DNA of 64,000 bases from an uncultured Pelagibacteraceae bacterium (GTDB taxonomy: Bacteria; Pseudomonadota; Alphaproteobacteria; Pelagibacterales; Pelagibacteraceae), in assembly GCA_902536305.1 (NCBI GenBank), contig CACAWX010000001.1:1-64000 (forward strand), written 5' to 3'. Each line of letters starts with the position of its first letter. Within the stretch, counting starts at the first letter, position 1. The position numbers and the translations under genes are program-made. Below, one piece after another: positions 31,745 to 40,223 of this stretch. Under the pieces are notes generated by a model. The model ran no database searches and was not told the origin of the DNA. It saw only the letters and a program-made list of their open reading frames with translations.

Positions 31745-33241
31745 TTAAAACTTTTGTTTTCTTAAAAATGCAGGAATTTCAAAATCTTCTTCCTCATTTA
31801 TATCTTGATCAAATAGTTGATCGGACTCTTTGTTATCTTCTTCAGTAGTTTCTGCGCTCGATTCTTCTGATTGAAAGTCTTGCCCTTCAGAAAATAATTT
31901 TGGAGTATACTCTTCCTCCATATTCTCTGATGTTAATGATGCACTATCATTTTCCTTAAAATTATTACTCTCTATGTATGATGCGCTTTCAATTGAAACT
32001 CCAGATGGAATGTCACTTGAAACTTTTTCTCTCTCAGTTGACACCCCAATTAAATTTTCATTTTCTAAGTTATTATCCGAGTTATTAATCGAACTAATTT
32101 GCTCTTGTTCTTTAAATTGGTAGCTTTCATCAAGTTTTAGCGCTGTAGCACCGTCAATAGAATTCAATGTATTATTTTCAACTCTAGTACTTTGAGAAAA
32201 TAAGTTTTCAGAATAACCTGTATTTCTATTCTGAATTCTAGAAACCATATTTAAAACTGTTTTGTTTTCAGTTTTATGACCATCAAGTGCTGTAGCAACA
32301 ATAGATACTCTTATTCTACCTGTCATACCCTCATCCTTAATTGCTCCAAATATCAATTCTGCTTCTGGATCAACTTCTGCTCTAATTTTATTAACTGCTT
32401 GATCAACCTCAAATAAAGTAAGATCGTTTCCACCTGTAATATTAATTAATAAACCTTTTGCACCTTGAAGAGAGTATTCATCTATAAGTGGATTATTTAG
32501 CGCCATTTCAGTTGCTGCCATCGCTCTATTTTCTCCCTCTGCTTCACCTGTTCCCATCATAGCTTTACCCATTGAGCTCATCACAGTTTCAACATCTGCA
32601 AAATCTAGGTTAATCATACCAGGTCTAACCATCAAATCAGTAACGCTTTGTACTCCGTGTTTTAAAACATTATTTGATAAATTAAATGACTCTTCAAAGG
32701 TAGTTGTCTCACTAGCAATTTTAAAAAGGTTTTGATTAGGTACAACAATCACTGTATCTAAATGTTTTTTAAATTCCTCTAAACCCTCAACTGCTCTTCT
32801 CATTCTTTTAGGTCCTTCATAAGAAAAAGGTAATGTTGTTACGCCTACAGTTAGAATATTTAACTCTCTTGCTGCCCTAGCAATAACATGCGAAGCGCCA
32901 GTTCCTGTTCCACCCCCCATACCTGAAGTGATAAAAACCATATTTGCTCCTTGCATATAACTTGTAATTTCATTTAAAGATTCATCTGCTGCTGCTTGGC
33001 CAATATCATGTTTTGCTCCAGCTCCTAAACCTTTTGTTAAATTCATTCCAATTTGAATTTTTGCATGAGCTTTGCTCATTTTTAAATCTTGAGCGTCAGT
33101 ATTTACTGCAACGAATTCGACCCCTTCCATGCCTGACTCAATCATTGCATTAATAGCATTCCCTCCTGCACCTCCAACACCTAAGACTAAAATTCTAGGT
33201 TTTAATTCTTTAAGTTCTCCCCCACCTATATTAATACTCAT
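31745..33241 (-). CDS. ftsZ: Cell-division GTPase FtsZ
   Basis: Tubulin-like GTPase that forms the division ring. It has the N-terminal [16 protein letters not shown], the tubulin signature [13 protein letters not shown] (~109-121), T7-loop region [15 protein letters not shown], and a long acidic linker (~325-480) ending in the conserved C-terminal peptide [11 protein letters not shown], which binds FtsA and other partners. The length (498) reflects the extended linker. Its start overlaps the mraZ stop by 4 bp (ATGA). Position is unusual: ftsZ normally follows ftsA, about 16 kb downstream in this cluster. Confidence 0.97.
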   Translation of the reverse strand: MSINIGGGELKELKPRILVLGVGGAGGNAINAMIESGMEGVEFVAVNTDAQDLKMSKAHAKIQIGMNLTKGLGAGAKHDIGQAAADESLNEITSYMQGANMVFITSGMGGGTGTGASHVIARAARELNILTVGVTTLPFSYEGPKRMRRAVEGLEEFKKHLDTVIVVPNQNLFKIASETTTFEESFNLSNNVLKHGVQSVTDLMVRPGMINLDFADVETVMSSMGKAMMGTGEAEGENRAMAATEMALNNPLIDEYSLQGAKGLLINITGGNDLTLFEVDQAVNKIRAEVDPEAELIFGAIKDEGMTGRIRVSIVATALDGHKTENKTVLNMVSRIQNRNTGYSENLFSQSTRVENNTLNSIDGATALKLDESYQFKEQEQISSINNSDNNLENENLIGVSTEREKVSSDIPSGVSIESASYIESNNFKENDSASLTSENMEEEYTPKLFSEGQDFQSEESSAETTEEDNKESDQLFDQDINEEEDFEIPAFLRKQKF

Positions 33242-33702
33242 GATATTTCTCCCTTCTGTTTAGTTTCCCATTTTAAATTTGATCTATTTTGGTAAGCCTT
33301 TTTTCTTGCAACAATTTTAAACTTTTCGAAATTTTTTGGTTCCCAGATTTGAAATGTTTTTCCTAGACCAACAAACAAAACATTATTTTTAATTTTTGCA
33401 TGAATAAGTAATTTGTCTGATAACGAAACTCTACCTTCAGTATCGAAATGTAAATTTTCACTTTCTGATAATATTGAGGTAGCAAAAAAATCTCTTTTTT
33501 CCTCAAAAGGATTTAAAGAGTCTATAGTATTAGAGAGTTTTTCTACTCTATCCTGAGAACAAGCTTCTAAAGCAGAATGATTAAATGAAGGATAGCATAT
33601 AAAACCGTTATAGCCTATTGAGTTTAAATGAGATCTAAAAGTAGCTGGCACTGAAACGCGTCCTTTCTTGTCTATTTTGTTCTCGTAACTCGATAAAAAC
33701 AT
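33238..33702 (-). CDS. mraZ: Transcriptional regulator MraZ
   Basis: AbrB/SpoVT-fold DNA-binding protein heading the dcw cluster. Two tandem MraZ repeats are visible: N-terminal NKIDKKGRVSVPATFRSHL (with the DxKGRxxxPxxFR motif) and C-terminal HFDTEGRVSLSDKLLIHAKI. The length (154) is normal. MraZ binds TGGGN direct repeats and in characterised bacteria represses its own operon; three such repeats with exact spacing lie upstream here (33754-33778). The start follows a ~58-nt leader with only a weak AGG as ribosome-binding site. ftsZ is translationally coupled to it. Confidence 0.96.
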   Translation of the reverse strand: MFLSSYENKIDKKGRVSVPATFRSHLNSIGYNGFICYPSFNHSALEACSQDRVEKLSNTIDSLNPFEEKRDFFATSILSESENLHFDTEGRVSLSDKLLIHAKIKNNVLFVGLGKTFQIWEPKNFEKFKIVARKKAYQNRSNLKWETKQKGEIS

Positions 33703-33753
33703 TTTTAATTAAAAACCTATTATTATTTATAATTTTCAATATACCCTCCATAT

Positions 33754-33778
33754 TGGGATTATGTGGGATAGTATGGGT
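33754..33778. promoter_or_regulatory. MraZ operator: three TGGGN repeats with 5-bp spacers
   Basis: On the plus strand TGGG occurs at 33754, 33764 and 33774, each followed by one further base and separated by five bases, giving TGGGN-N5-TGGGN-N5-TGGGN exactly. This is the published arrangement for MraZ binding. It sits about 50 bp upstream of mraZ and overlaps the -10 region of the predicted promoter, which suits autorepression. The repeats read on the strand opposite to mraZ; whether that orientation is standard I cannot say. Confidence 0.8.
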
Positions 33779-33795
33779 TTTTGTTAATTAGTCAA
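33768..33795 (-). promoter_or_regulatory. Predicted sigma70 promoter of the dcw cluster
   Basis: On the minus strand TTGACT (33795-33790) is followed after 16 bp by TACTAT (33773-33768), a fair -35/-10 pair. The -10 lies between the second and third TGGG repeats, so MraZ binding would block it. Predicted transcription starts near 33761, giving a leader of about 58 nt to mraZ. Confidence 0.5.
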
Positions 33796-33850
33796 TAAGT
33801 TTATATTTGACTAAAAGTACAAATGTAGAACGCTTTTATGTAGGATTGTT

Positions 33851-34206
33851 GCCAGATAATCTGTAAGCCGGGTTCTGTCATTGAAGATGTCATTTCTCTT
33901 GGCTCAAATTCACATTTAAGCTCTAGCGGTTAACCCAGAAGACTAACTAAAGACTGTTTTTTATGCTTTCACACAATGTCTTCTCTATTTAACCTTGCTC
34001 CCAGTGGGGTTTGCCGTGCGTTTTTTGTTACCAAAAAACCGGTGAGCTCTTACCTCACCGTTTCACCCTTGCCTTGATAAGGCGGTTTATTTTCTGTGGC
34101 ACTATCCCTGAAGTCACCCTCGCCAGTCGTTAACTGGCACTGTGTCTTTATGGAGCCCGGACTTTCCTCTATTAAATTAATAATAGCGACAATCCAATTA
34201 TCTGGC
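33851..34206 (-). ncRNA. rnpB: RNase P RNA (rnpB)
   Basis: Catalytic RNA of tRNA 5'-end maturation. On the minus strand the highly conserved GAGGAAAGTCCGGGCTCC segment lies near the 5' end and the conserved A-C-C-C-G-G-C-T-T-A-C-A near the 3' end. The two termini form a perfect 10-bp P1 helix: GCCAGATAAT from 34206 pairs with its complement ending at 33851. The size (~356 nt) is normal for bacterial type A. Ends are set by P1 and could extend a few bases. No clear terminator follows; the gene ends ~55 bp before the mraZ -35 box on the same strand, so read-through into the division cluster is possible. Confidence 0.95.
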
Positions 34207-34252
34207 TATTTGCTTTTATTTAATTAATTTCAATAAATCAAGATATTAAAAA

Positions 34253-34966
34253 TTAATGAGTTAAAAAATGGCTAATTTTATAGGTTTTCTGATCGATTTT
34301 ACCATTTACATTTTCAGGCAAAAAATGTCTTTGAAAGGATTTTACTACTTTTTGATCTGTAGAATTTCTCTTATAAACATGAAAATATTTATAACCTAAC
34401 TTTAATAAGTTTTTAAAAAATAAAACTTCAATTAGCTTTGGATTTGAAACGAATTTACTCGTATTTTTTTTCTTTATGTACCATTTTCCAATATTATAGG
34501 AGTTTAATTTTTCCCACGGGAACTTCTCTCCTGGATCAATTTTTCTAAGAGGAGCAATATCAGAATGGCCTAAAAAATTTTCTTTTTTGATTAAATATTT
34601 TTTTTTCAATCTCTTGCATAATTTGATTAAGCTAGAAATTTGTTTAAAGTTAAATTTTTGATAACCAAATCGATGTCCTTTGTTCACTAATTCAATACCT
34701 AAAGAACAATTATTAAGATTGATAAAATTTTTCCATTTAGATTTACCAGCGTGCCAAGCTATATTTTTATCTTTTACCATTTGGATAATTGCCCCTTTTC
34801 TGTTAATCAGATAATGGCAACTCACTTTGTACTTAGGATTTTTAAGTCTTTTAATAGATTCAATTTCTGATTGCATTCCAGTATAATGAATAATTACAAA
34901 TCTTATTTGTCTTTTAGATCTAATTTTTTTTGAATGATTTGAAGAAAAATTTGAAATTATTTTCAT
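34253..34966 (-). CDS. N-acetylmuramoyl-L-alanine amidase, Amidase_2 family (AmiD-like)
   Basis: Zn2+ amidase that cleaves the bond between MurNAc and L-Ala. Motifs: FVIIHYTGM (first zinc His), SCHYLINRKGAIIQMV, NIAWHAGKS, LGIELVNKGHRFGYQKF and FLGHSDIAPLRKIDPGEKFPW (second His and the D-x-x-P-x-R-K-x-D-P-G catalytic segment). The C-terminal ~60 residues resemble a peptidoglycan-binding domain (LLKLGYKYF...VVKSFQRHFLPENVNGKIDQKT). No obvious signal peptide is present at the chosen start, so it may act on cytoplasmic anhydro-muropeptides (AmpD-like) or the start may be wrong. Likely in peptidoglycan recycling. Confidence 0.9.
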   Translation of the reverse strand: MKIISNFSSNHSKKIRSKRQIRFVIIHYTGMQSEIESIKRLKNPKYKVSCHYLINRKGAIIQMVKDKNIAWHAGKSKWKNFINLNNCSLGIELVNKGHRFGYQKFNFKQISSLIKLCKRLKKKYLIKKENFLGHSDIAPLRKIDPGEKFPWEKLNSYNIGKWYIKKKNTSKFVSNPKLIEVLFFKNLLKLGYKYFHVYKRNSTDQKVVKSFQRHFLPENVNGKIDQKTYKISHFLTH

Positions 34967-34978
34967 AAAGATGATTTT

Positions 34979-34993
34979 AAGCTTTTAAAGCTT
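34979..34993. repeat. 15-bp palindrome in the amidase/mlaA divergent region
   Basis: AAGCTT-TTA-AAGCTT is a tight palindrome in the 93-bp gap between the amidase start (minus) and mlaA (plus). It could be an operator or simple AT-rich chance; nothing else identifies it. The rest of this gap is AT-rich, with TATATA stretches near 35041-35050 that could serve as a -10 for mlaA. Confidence 0.4.
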
Positions 34994-35059
34994 TATATTA
35001 GCAATTTTGAGCTAAATTTTATATAGATTAATCATTAAAATTATATATATAGCCATTAT

Positions 35060-35803
35060 ATGCAAATTTTAAAAAATATAAAAATTGCTCTGTTGTTCAT
35101 GGTAATTTTTTCATTTTTACCGCTTAAAGCAAAAGCCGCGGAGGAATGTTTTGAAAAAGTTAGTAGGTCTGTCTTTAAATTTAATATGGCTCTTGACGAT
35201 GCAATTATAGAACCTATTGCAAAAGGTTATAATAGACTACCTGATCCAATAAAAAATGGAACCAGCAATTTTACATCGAATATTGCAACTCTTCTATCAA
35301 TACCGAACTCTTTACTTCAAGGGAATTTAAAACAAGTTGGTCATTCGACCGGAAGCTTTGTCGTAAATTCAACTGTTGGAATATTGGGATTTTTAAACCC
35401 AGCAGAAAAAATAGGTTTGAAACCTCATAAAGAAGACGTAGGTCAAACTTTAGGAACTTATGGTGTAGGACCAGGCTGTTATTTAGTTTTACCAATTTTG
35501 GGCCCCTCCACAGCTAGGGACACTTTTGGTTTAATAGCTGACACTTTTGTAGACCCTTTCGCTCACGTAACTATTAGAGAAAATGAACTTTTCGGAGTTT
35601 CAGGAAATGATCTGGATTATTTTTCAGTAAGAGGGACTACCGCAATAGACTTTAGAGCAGACAATGATAAAAATTTGACAAGTTTAGAAAAAAACTCATT
35701 AGATTTATATTCCTCACTCAAGAGTGTTTATCTACAAGATAGGGAAAATAAAATTAAAAACTCTATTGAAGACAATGACGAATGGGGAAGTTTAGATAAC
35801 TAG
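35060..35803 (+). CDS. mlaA: MlaA (VacJ) phospholipid transport protein, lacking a lipobox
   Basis: Outer-membrane component of the Mla pathway that removes mislocalised phospholipids from the outer leaflet. Family motifs: FNMALDDAIIEPIAKGYNRLPDPIKNG, NFTSNIATLLSIPNSLLQG, STVGILGFLNPAEKIGL, EDVGQTLGTYGVGPGCYLVLPILGPSTARD and near the C-terminus VRGTTAIDFRADND. E. coli MlaA is a lipoprotein; here the N-terminus is an ordinary Sec signal (PLKAKA then AEE) with no L-x-x-C box, so it is probably a non-lipidated periplasmic or outer-membrane protein. It is followed after 7 bp by mlaC. Confidence 0.93.
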   Translation: MQILKNIKIALLFMVIFSFLPLKAKAAEECFEKVSRSVFKFNMALDDAIIEPIAKGYNRLPDPIKNGTSNFTSNIATLLSIPNSLLQGNLKQVGHSTGSFVVNSTVGILGFLNPAEKIGLKPHKEDVGQTLGTYGVGPGCYLVLPILGPSTARDTFGLIADTFVDPFAHVTIRENELFGVSGNDLDYFSVRGTTAIDFRADNDKNLTSLEKNSLDLYSSLKSVYLQDRENKIKNSIEDNDEWGSLDN

Positions 35804-35810
35804 ATCAGAG

Positions 35811-36407
35811 ATGAAGAGATTAGTTGTTTCTTTTATATCAATATTTTTCCTTTTTCAAAGCTCATTAGTAGCGTACAGCTCAAATCCAAAAGATTTCGTC
35901 AATGAATTAGTCGTTGATGCAATAACTAAACTAGCCGATAAAAATCTAAATAAAGATCAAAAAATCATTTTTGTCGAAAAAGTAGCCTTAGAAAATGTCG
36001 ATGTAAAAGCTCTTGGTCTTTACACGCTTGGTGAATTAAGAAAGTCATCCAATGAGGAAGATATTTTAAATTATCAAAAATCATTCGAAAAGTATTTCTT
36101 AAAAAGCCTTACCTCAAGATTAACTGATTATTCATCAAGTAAATTTGAAATATCAGGTGAAGATAAAAAAAGCTCTAACTATACAATTGTAAATTCTAAG
36201 ATAATCCCAACCGATGGTGGTCCAGAATTAAAAGTTGATTGGAGAGTATATACTAAGAATCCAGACAAACCTTTAATAAGAGATTTAATTGTGGAAGGTT
36301 TAAGTTTAGCTAGGACTCAAAAAGAGGAATTTGGATCAATTTTAAGCTCAAACAATAACGATATAAAAATACTTATAGAAAAGCTTGACGAGTTTGTGAA
36401 CAATTAG
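35811..36407 (+). CDS. mlaC: MlaC (Ttg2D) periplasmic phospholipid carrier
   Basis: Soluble lipid shuttle between MlaA at the outer membrane and the MlaFEDB ABC transporter at the inner membrane. A signal peptide (KRLVVSFISIFFLFQSSLVAYS) is followed by NPKDFVNELVVDAITKLAD, then a central FEKYFLKSLTSRLTDYSSS, which matches the conserved F-x-x-x-L-x-x-x-Y of the family, and VDWRVYTKNP...IRDLIVEGLSLARTQKEEFGSIL at the end. The length (198) is normal. MlaF, E and D are not in this window. Its stop lies 2 nt before the 3' end of the convergent tRNA gene. Confidence 0.93.
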   Translation: MKRLVVSFISIFFLFQSSLVAYSSNPKDFVNELVVDAITKLADKNLNKDQKIIFVEKVALENVDVKALGLYTLGELRKSSNEEDILNYQKSFEKYFLKSLTSRLTDYSSSKFEISGEDKKSSNYTIVNSKIIPTDGGPELKVDWRVYTKNPDKPLIRDLIVEGLSLARTQKEEFGSILSSNNNDIKILIEKLDEFVNN

Positions 36408-36409
36408 TT

Positions 36410-36486
36410 TGGTGGGCCCGCCAGGACTCGAACCTGGGACCAATACATTATGAGTGTACTGCTCTAACCAACTGAGCTACAGGCCC
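36410..36486 (-). tRNA. tRNA with CAU anticodon, probably tRNA-Ile2 (lysidine-modified)
   Basis: A complete cloverleaf of 77 nt with encoded CCA (36412-36410). The acceptor stem GGGCCTG pairs with CGGGCCC, the D arm is normal, the anticodon loop is C-T-CAT-A-A and the T arm CCAGG/CCTGG is standard. A CAU anticodon means initiator Met, elongator Met or Ile2. Acceptor pairs 4-69 and 5-68 are both C-G, which are the TilS recognition pairs of E. coli tRNA-Ile2, and the variable loop TGGTC resembles Ile2, so Ile2 is preferred. It is 27 nt downstream of rpoD on the same strand and probably co-transcribed. Confidence 0.93.
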
Positions 36487-36513
36487 AAATAAATATTCTT
36501 ATATCACAATTAG

Positions 36514-38382
36514 TTATTTTTCTAAGAAACTTTTTAGCTGTTTAGATCTACTTGGATGTTTAAGTTTCCTTAAAGCCTTTGCTTCTATTTGCCTAATTCT
36601 CTCTCTAGTAACAGAAAACTGCAAGCCTACTTCTTCTAATGTGTGATCTGTATTCATTCCTATTCCAAATCGCATTCTAAGAACTCTCTCTTCTCTCGGA
36701 GTTAATGATGCTAAAATTTTTGTCGTAGACTCACTCAAGTTTGATTGTATAGCAGTGTCAAGTGGTTGAAGTGCGTTTTTATCCTCAATAAAATCTCCTA
36801 GACTGCTATCTTCCTCATCTCCAACAGGTGTTTCAAGTGATACTGGTTCTTTAGCAATTTTAAGTACCTTTCTAACTTTTTCTAAAGGCATCGCTAATTT
36901 TTTGGCAAGCTCCTCAGGTGTTGGTTCTCTACCAAATTCGCTCATGATCTGTCTTTGAGTTCTAACAATTTTATTTATCGTTTCAATCATATGAACTGGT
37001 ATCCTAATTGTTCGTGCTTGGTCAGCTATAGATCTGGTTATTGCCTGTCTGATCCACCAAGTTGCATAAGTTGAAAATTTGTATCCCCTTCTATACTCGA
37101 ACTTGTCTACTGCTTTCATTAATCCAATATTTCCCTCTTGAATTAAATCCAAAAATTGAAGACCTCTATTAGTATATTTTTTAGCGATGGATATAACTAA
37201 TCTTAAGTTGGCTTCTACCATCTCTTTTTTAGCTATTCTAGACTCTCTTTCCCCTTTTTGAATTCTGCTTACTAATTTTTTAAATTCGCCAACTGAAAGA
37301 CCAATTTTTTTACTAAATTCAACTAGTCTGTCTTTAATTTCTGTAAAATCTTTTTTATATTTTTTAAAGAAAGCTTTCCAAGTTGGGTTTTCTTTTAAGA
37401 AAGACTCAAACTTAGGATTTATCTCATTGCCAATATAATACTTCAAAAACTCTTCTCGGGAGATTTTGTTATCCATAGCCAGTCTTAAAAGCACACCTTC
37501 CAGAGAAACGATTTTTTTATTTTCTTTATAATGAGCTTGAACTAATTCTTCGACTACGTGTGGAGCCAATTGTAAGTTTTTAAAATTATCTACTAATACT
37601 TCTTGAATTCTCTTAAAATTTTTATTTTTGGATACTGATAGTTCTTTAGAGGCCAATAAACACTCAAGCTTTTCTACTTGATATTTTTTAAGTTTTGCAT
37701 AATTTTTATTCAAAGAGTCTAAAATATTTATAATTTTAGGCTTAATTTCTTCTTCCATTTTAGCTAGGGAAACGTTGAACTCGTCATCCTCACTATTATC
37801 ACCTTCTTCTTTTTTTTTATCAGCAACATCTAGTTTGTCGTTTTCTTTTTTTTGCTTATCTTTTTTGTTAATCTTTAACTCATCGTCATCTTCTAAAGCT
37901 TCAAAATCTTCATAAGTGGAGTCAATATCTATTATGTCTCTCACTAGCATTTGTTGATTTTCTATTTGTTCTTTCCAATCAAATATTTTTTTTCCTACGA
38001 TTGGACTTTGGGTTAACGCATTAATCATAACATCTTTTCCAGCCTCAATTCTTTTTGCAATAGCTATCTCTCCCTCCCTTGAAAGAAGCTCAACTCCACC
38101 CATCTCTCTGAGATACATTCTTATTGGATCGTCACTTTTGTCAGAGGTTTTTTCTTCAGCTTGAGATGAATTTTCTTTTTTTTTGTTTGACTGATATTGT
38201 GATTTCTTTTCTACTAATGAAATTTTTTCGTCTACTAATACTATAAATGCGCGCTCGATATTCTCATTGGTGCCGTTTCTTTTTCCTAATGATTTTCCAA
38301 GTTCCTCGTAAGTTATAAAACCTCTATGTTTCCCTTTAACTAGAAGTCTTTCAAAGGATTTAGTGATCAGTTTTTCAGCCAT
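36514..38382 (-). CDS. rpoD: RNA polymerase sigma-70 factor RpoD
   Basis: Principal sigma factor. All regions are recognisable in 622 residues: 1.1 ([19 protein letters not shown]), 1.2 ([22 protein letters not shown]), an acidic non-conserved region (~170-225), 2 ([37 protein letters not shown] and [17 protein letters not shown] for -10 recognition), 3 and 4 ([43 protein letters not shown] for -35 recognition). The strict conservation of 2.4 and 4.2 justifies reading consensus-type promoters in this window. It lies after dnaG with a 52-bp gap, the classical macromolecular-synthesis arrangement. Confidence 0.97.
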   Translation of the reverse strand: MAEKLITKSFERLLVKGKHRGFITYEELGKSLGKRNGTNENIERAFIVLVDEKISLVEKKSQYQSNKKKENSSQAEEKTSDKSDDPIRMYLREMGGVELLSREGEIAIAKRIEAGKDVMINALTQSPIVGKKIFDWKEQIENQQMLVRDIIDIDSTYEDFEALEDDDELKINKKDKQKKENDKLDVADKKKEEGDNSEDDEFNVSLAKMEEEIKPKIINILDSLNKNYAKLKKYQVEKLECLLASKELSVSKNKNFKRIQEVLVDNFKNLQLAPHVVEELVQAHYKENKKIVSLEGVLLRLAMDNKISREEFLKYYIGNEINPKFESFLKENPTWKAFFKKYKKDFTEIKDRLVEFSKKIGLSVGEFKKLVSRIQKGERESRIAKKEMVEANLRLVISIAKKYTNRGLQFLDLIQEGNIGLMKAVDKFEYRRGYKFSTYATWWIRQAITRSIADQARTIRIPVHMIETINKIVRTQRQIMSEFGREPTPEELAKKLAMPLEKVRKVLKIAKEPVSLETPVGDEEDSSLGDFIEDKNALQPLDTAIQSNLSESTTKILASLTPREERVLRMRFGIGMNTDHTLEEVGLQFSVTRERIRQIEAKALRKLKHPSRSKQLKSFLEK

Positions 38383-38434
38383 AATTGAACGGTGGAATAT
38401 ATATAATGACTAAGTCTAAAAAATCTATACTTTT

Positions 38435-40222
38435 TTATTCCCTATTTAACTGACTTTTAAGCTTAATTAACTCTGAATAAGAGTTTTCATCCAAGTTGTT
38501 AATTAATTTTTGCTCAAGAGATTCTATTTTTCTTAGATTTCTTTGCTCTTTATGATCTAAAATTAGTTCATCAAGTAGAATTGAGATGTCTTCTTGGTTT
38601 TTGTTTTTCGATATTATTTGTATATTCGAATTTTCATTGATTTCTTTTATAATGTTACCAAATTCATTACTAATTTTTAATCTAATGGACTCTTTATCCC
38701 CTTCCTGTGTAAAAGAGTTTAGGATTGCAGTTTTTAAACTTTCATTTTTTTCTGTAAGAAATACTATTTCGGTCAACTCCTCTATTTTTTTTAATGCGAT
38801 CTCTAAATAATTTAAAATTATAAAAAGAATAGAAAATTCAATGATCTGAATTTTCGATAGACCTTCTCTTTTTTGATGTAAGATTCGTGTTTCTTTGAGA
38901 ATTTGATTATTTTTTTTCTTTTTGAAAGGAGAATATCTTTGATTGTGACTTGAGTTTTGTATTGGTGTTAATTTTTTAATTTTTTCAAGGAAGTCTTCTA
39001 GTACATACTTTTTCAATGTTTCATCTTGGATAGAATATGATAGTTTTTTAATTTCCTTCTCAAATTTTGAAATTTCATATGGATTGTTTTGATCTATTAT
39101 ACCAAGATGGTAATTCCAAATAAAAGATTGAATAATATCTTTTTCTTTAATTAAGTTTAATAAACCCTCTTTGCCATTTTGCTTAATATAATCGTCAGGA
39201 TCTTTTCCCTCAGGCATAATAGAAAAATAAATTTTATTTTTTTCATTAATTAAGGGAAATAATCTCTCAGCTATTCTTAAGGCAGCCTTTTGACCGCTTT
39301 CATCTCCATCTAAACAAATTATAGGATTAGGAAAAAATTTCCAAATTAAACTAATTTGTCTTTCAGTAAGAGCTGTACCCGAATTAGCAATTACATTTTT
39401 AATACCTGATGCGTAAACGCTTACAACATCCATATAACCCTCTACAATTAAAACCTCATCAGTTTTTGATCTTAAATCTTTTGCCTTATCTAAATTGAAG
39501 ATCATATTACCTTTTTTATAAAATTCAGTTTCTGGAGAATTTATATACTTAGCAAGTTTACTCTCACGAATTATTCTCCCACCTAAAGCGATGGTGTCTC
39601 CAGTTATATTATTAACTGGAAAAATTACCCTCGAATTAAATCGGTCAATATATTTTCCTGTTTTATCATTTTTATAATATAAACCTGTTAAATTAATATC
39701 TTCTTCAGAATATTTTTTTAATAAGTCATCATAAAAATTATTTTTCCAAGGTACATAGCCAAGCTTAAACTCTTCAATAATATTTTTCTTTAAACCTCTT
39801 TTAAAAAGGTAGTTTATGGCATCTTGATTATTTTGTTCAAATAATTGCTGATTAAAATAATTTGTATAATCCCTAAAAATATTTTTATAAGTTTGAAATC
39901 TTAAATCTTTTTTTTGATCAAAGTTAGAAAACCTGTAAGGTTGCATGCCCGCCTCAGCTGCTAAAGTTCTTACAGCTTCACCAAAGCCTATAGATTTTGT
40001 TTTCATTAAAAAATCAAAAATATTTCCGTGTTCGCTACTACTAAAGCAATGATAAAATTCTTTTTCATCATTCACTGTAAATGAGGGACTTTTTTCATTT
40101 TTAAAAGGAGAAAGCCCAATAAATTCTTTTCCTCTTTTTTTTAGTTGAACTGTTTTTCCTACAACTTGAGATACTTTTAATCTCAGTTTTATTTCATCAA
40201 GATATTCTTTTGGATACTTCAT
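38435..40222 (-). CDS. dnaG: DNA primase DnaG with degenerate zinc ribbon
   Basis: Makes RNA primers for replication. The N-terminal zinc-binding domain is recognisable (GLSPFKNEKSPSFTV...EFYHCFSSSEHGNIFDFL, ~36-71), but of the four usual ligands C-H-C-C only the third remains: residue 38 is Ser, 41 is Lys, 59 is Cys and 62 is Ser. The catalytic core is intact: RVIFPVNNITGDTIALGGR, the TOPRIM segment VLIVEGYMDVVSVYASG (Glu), ALTERQISLI and CLDGDESGQKAALR (D-x-D). The C-terminal helicase-binding domain is present but divergent. The length (595) is normal. It follows yqeY by 1 nt. Confidence 0.95.
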   Translation of the reverse strand: MKYPKEYLDEIKLRLKVSQVVGKTVQLKKRGKEFIGLSPFKNEKSPSFTVNDEKEFYHCFSSSEHGNIFDFLMKTKSIGFGEAVRTLAAEAGMQPYRFSNFDQKKDLRFQTYKNIFRDYTNYFNQQLFEQNNQDAINYLFKRGLKKNIIEEFKLGYVPWKNNFYDDLLKKYSEEDINLTGLYYKNDKTGKYIDRFNSRVIFPVNNITGDTIALGGRIIRESKLAKYINSPETEFYKKGNMIFNLDKAKDLRSKTDEVLIVEGYMDVVSVYASGIKNVIANSGTALTERQISLIWKFFPNPIICLDGDESGQKAALRIAERLFPLINEKNKIYFSIMPEGKDPDDYIKQNGKEGLLNLIKEKDIIQSFIWNYHLGIIDQNNPYEISKFEKEIKKLSYSIQDETLKKYVLEDFLEKIKKLTPIQNSSHNQRYSPFKKKKNNQILKETRILHQKREGLSKIQIIEFSILFIILNYLEIALKKIEELTEIVFLTEKNESLKTAILNSFTQEGDKESIRLKISNEFGNIIKEINENSNIQIISKNKNQEDISILLDELILDHKEQRNLRKIESLEQKLINNLDENSYSELIKLKSQLNRE

Positions 40223-40223
40223 A

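Noticed and set aside
34979-34993. A rho-independent terminator between the amidase gene and mlaA
   Set aside because: The genes are divergent, so a terminator is not expected; it is kept only as a palindrome.
38383-38434. A strong separate promoter for rpoD
   Set aside because: The 52-bp gap after dnaG is AT-rich but no -35/-10 pair stands out above background.
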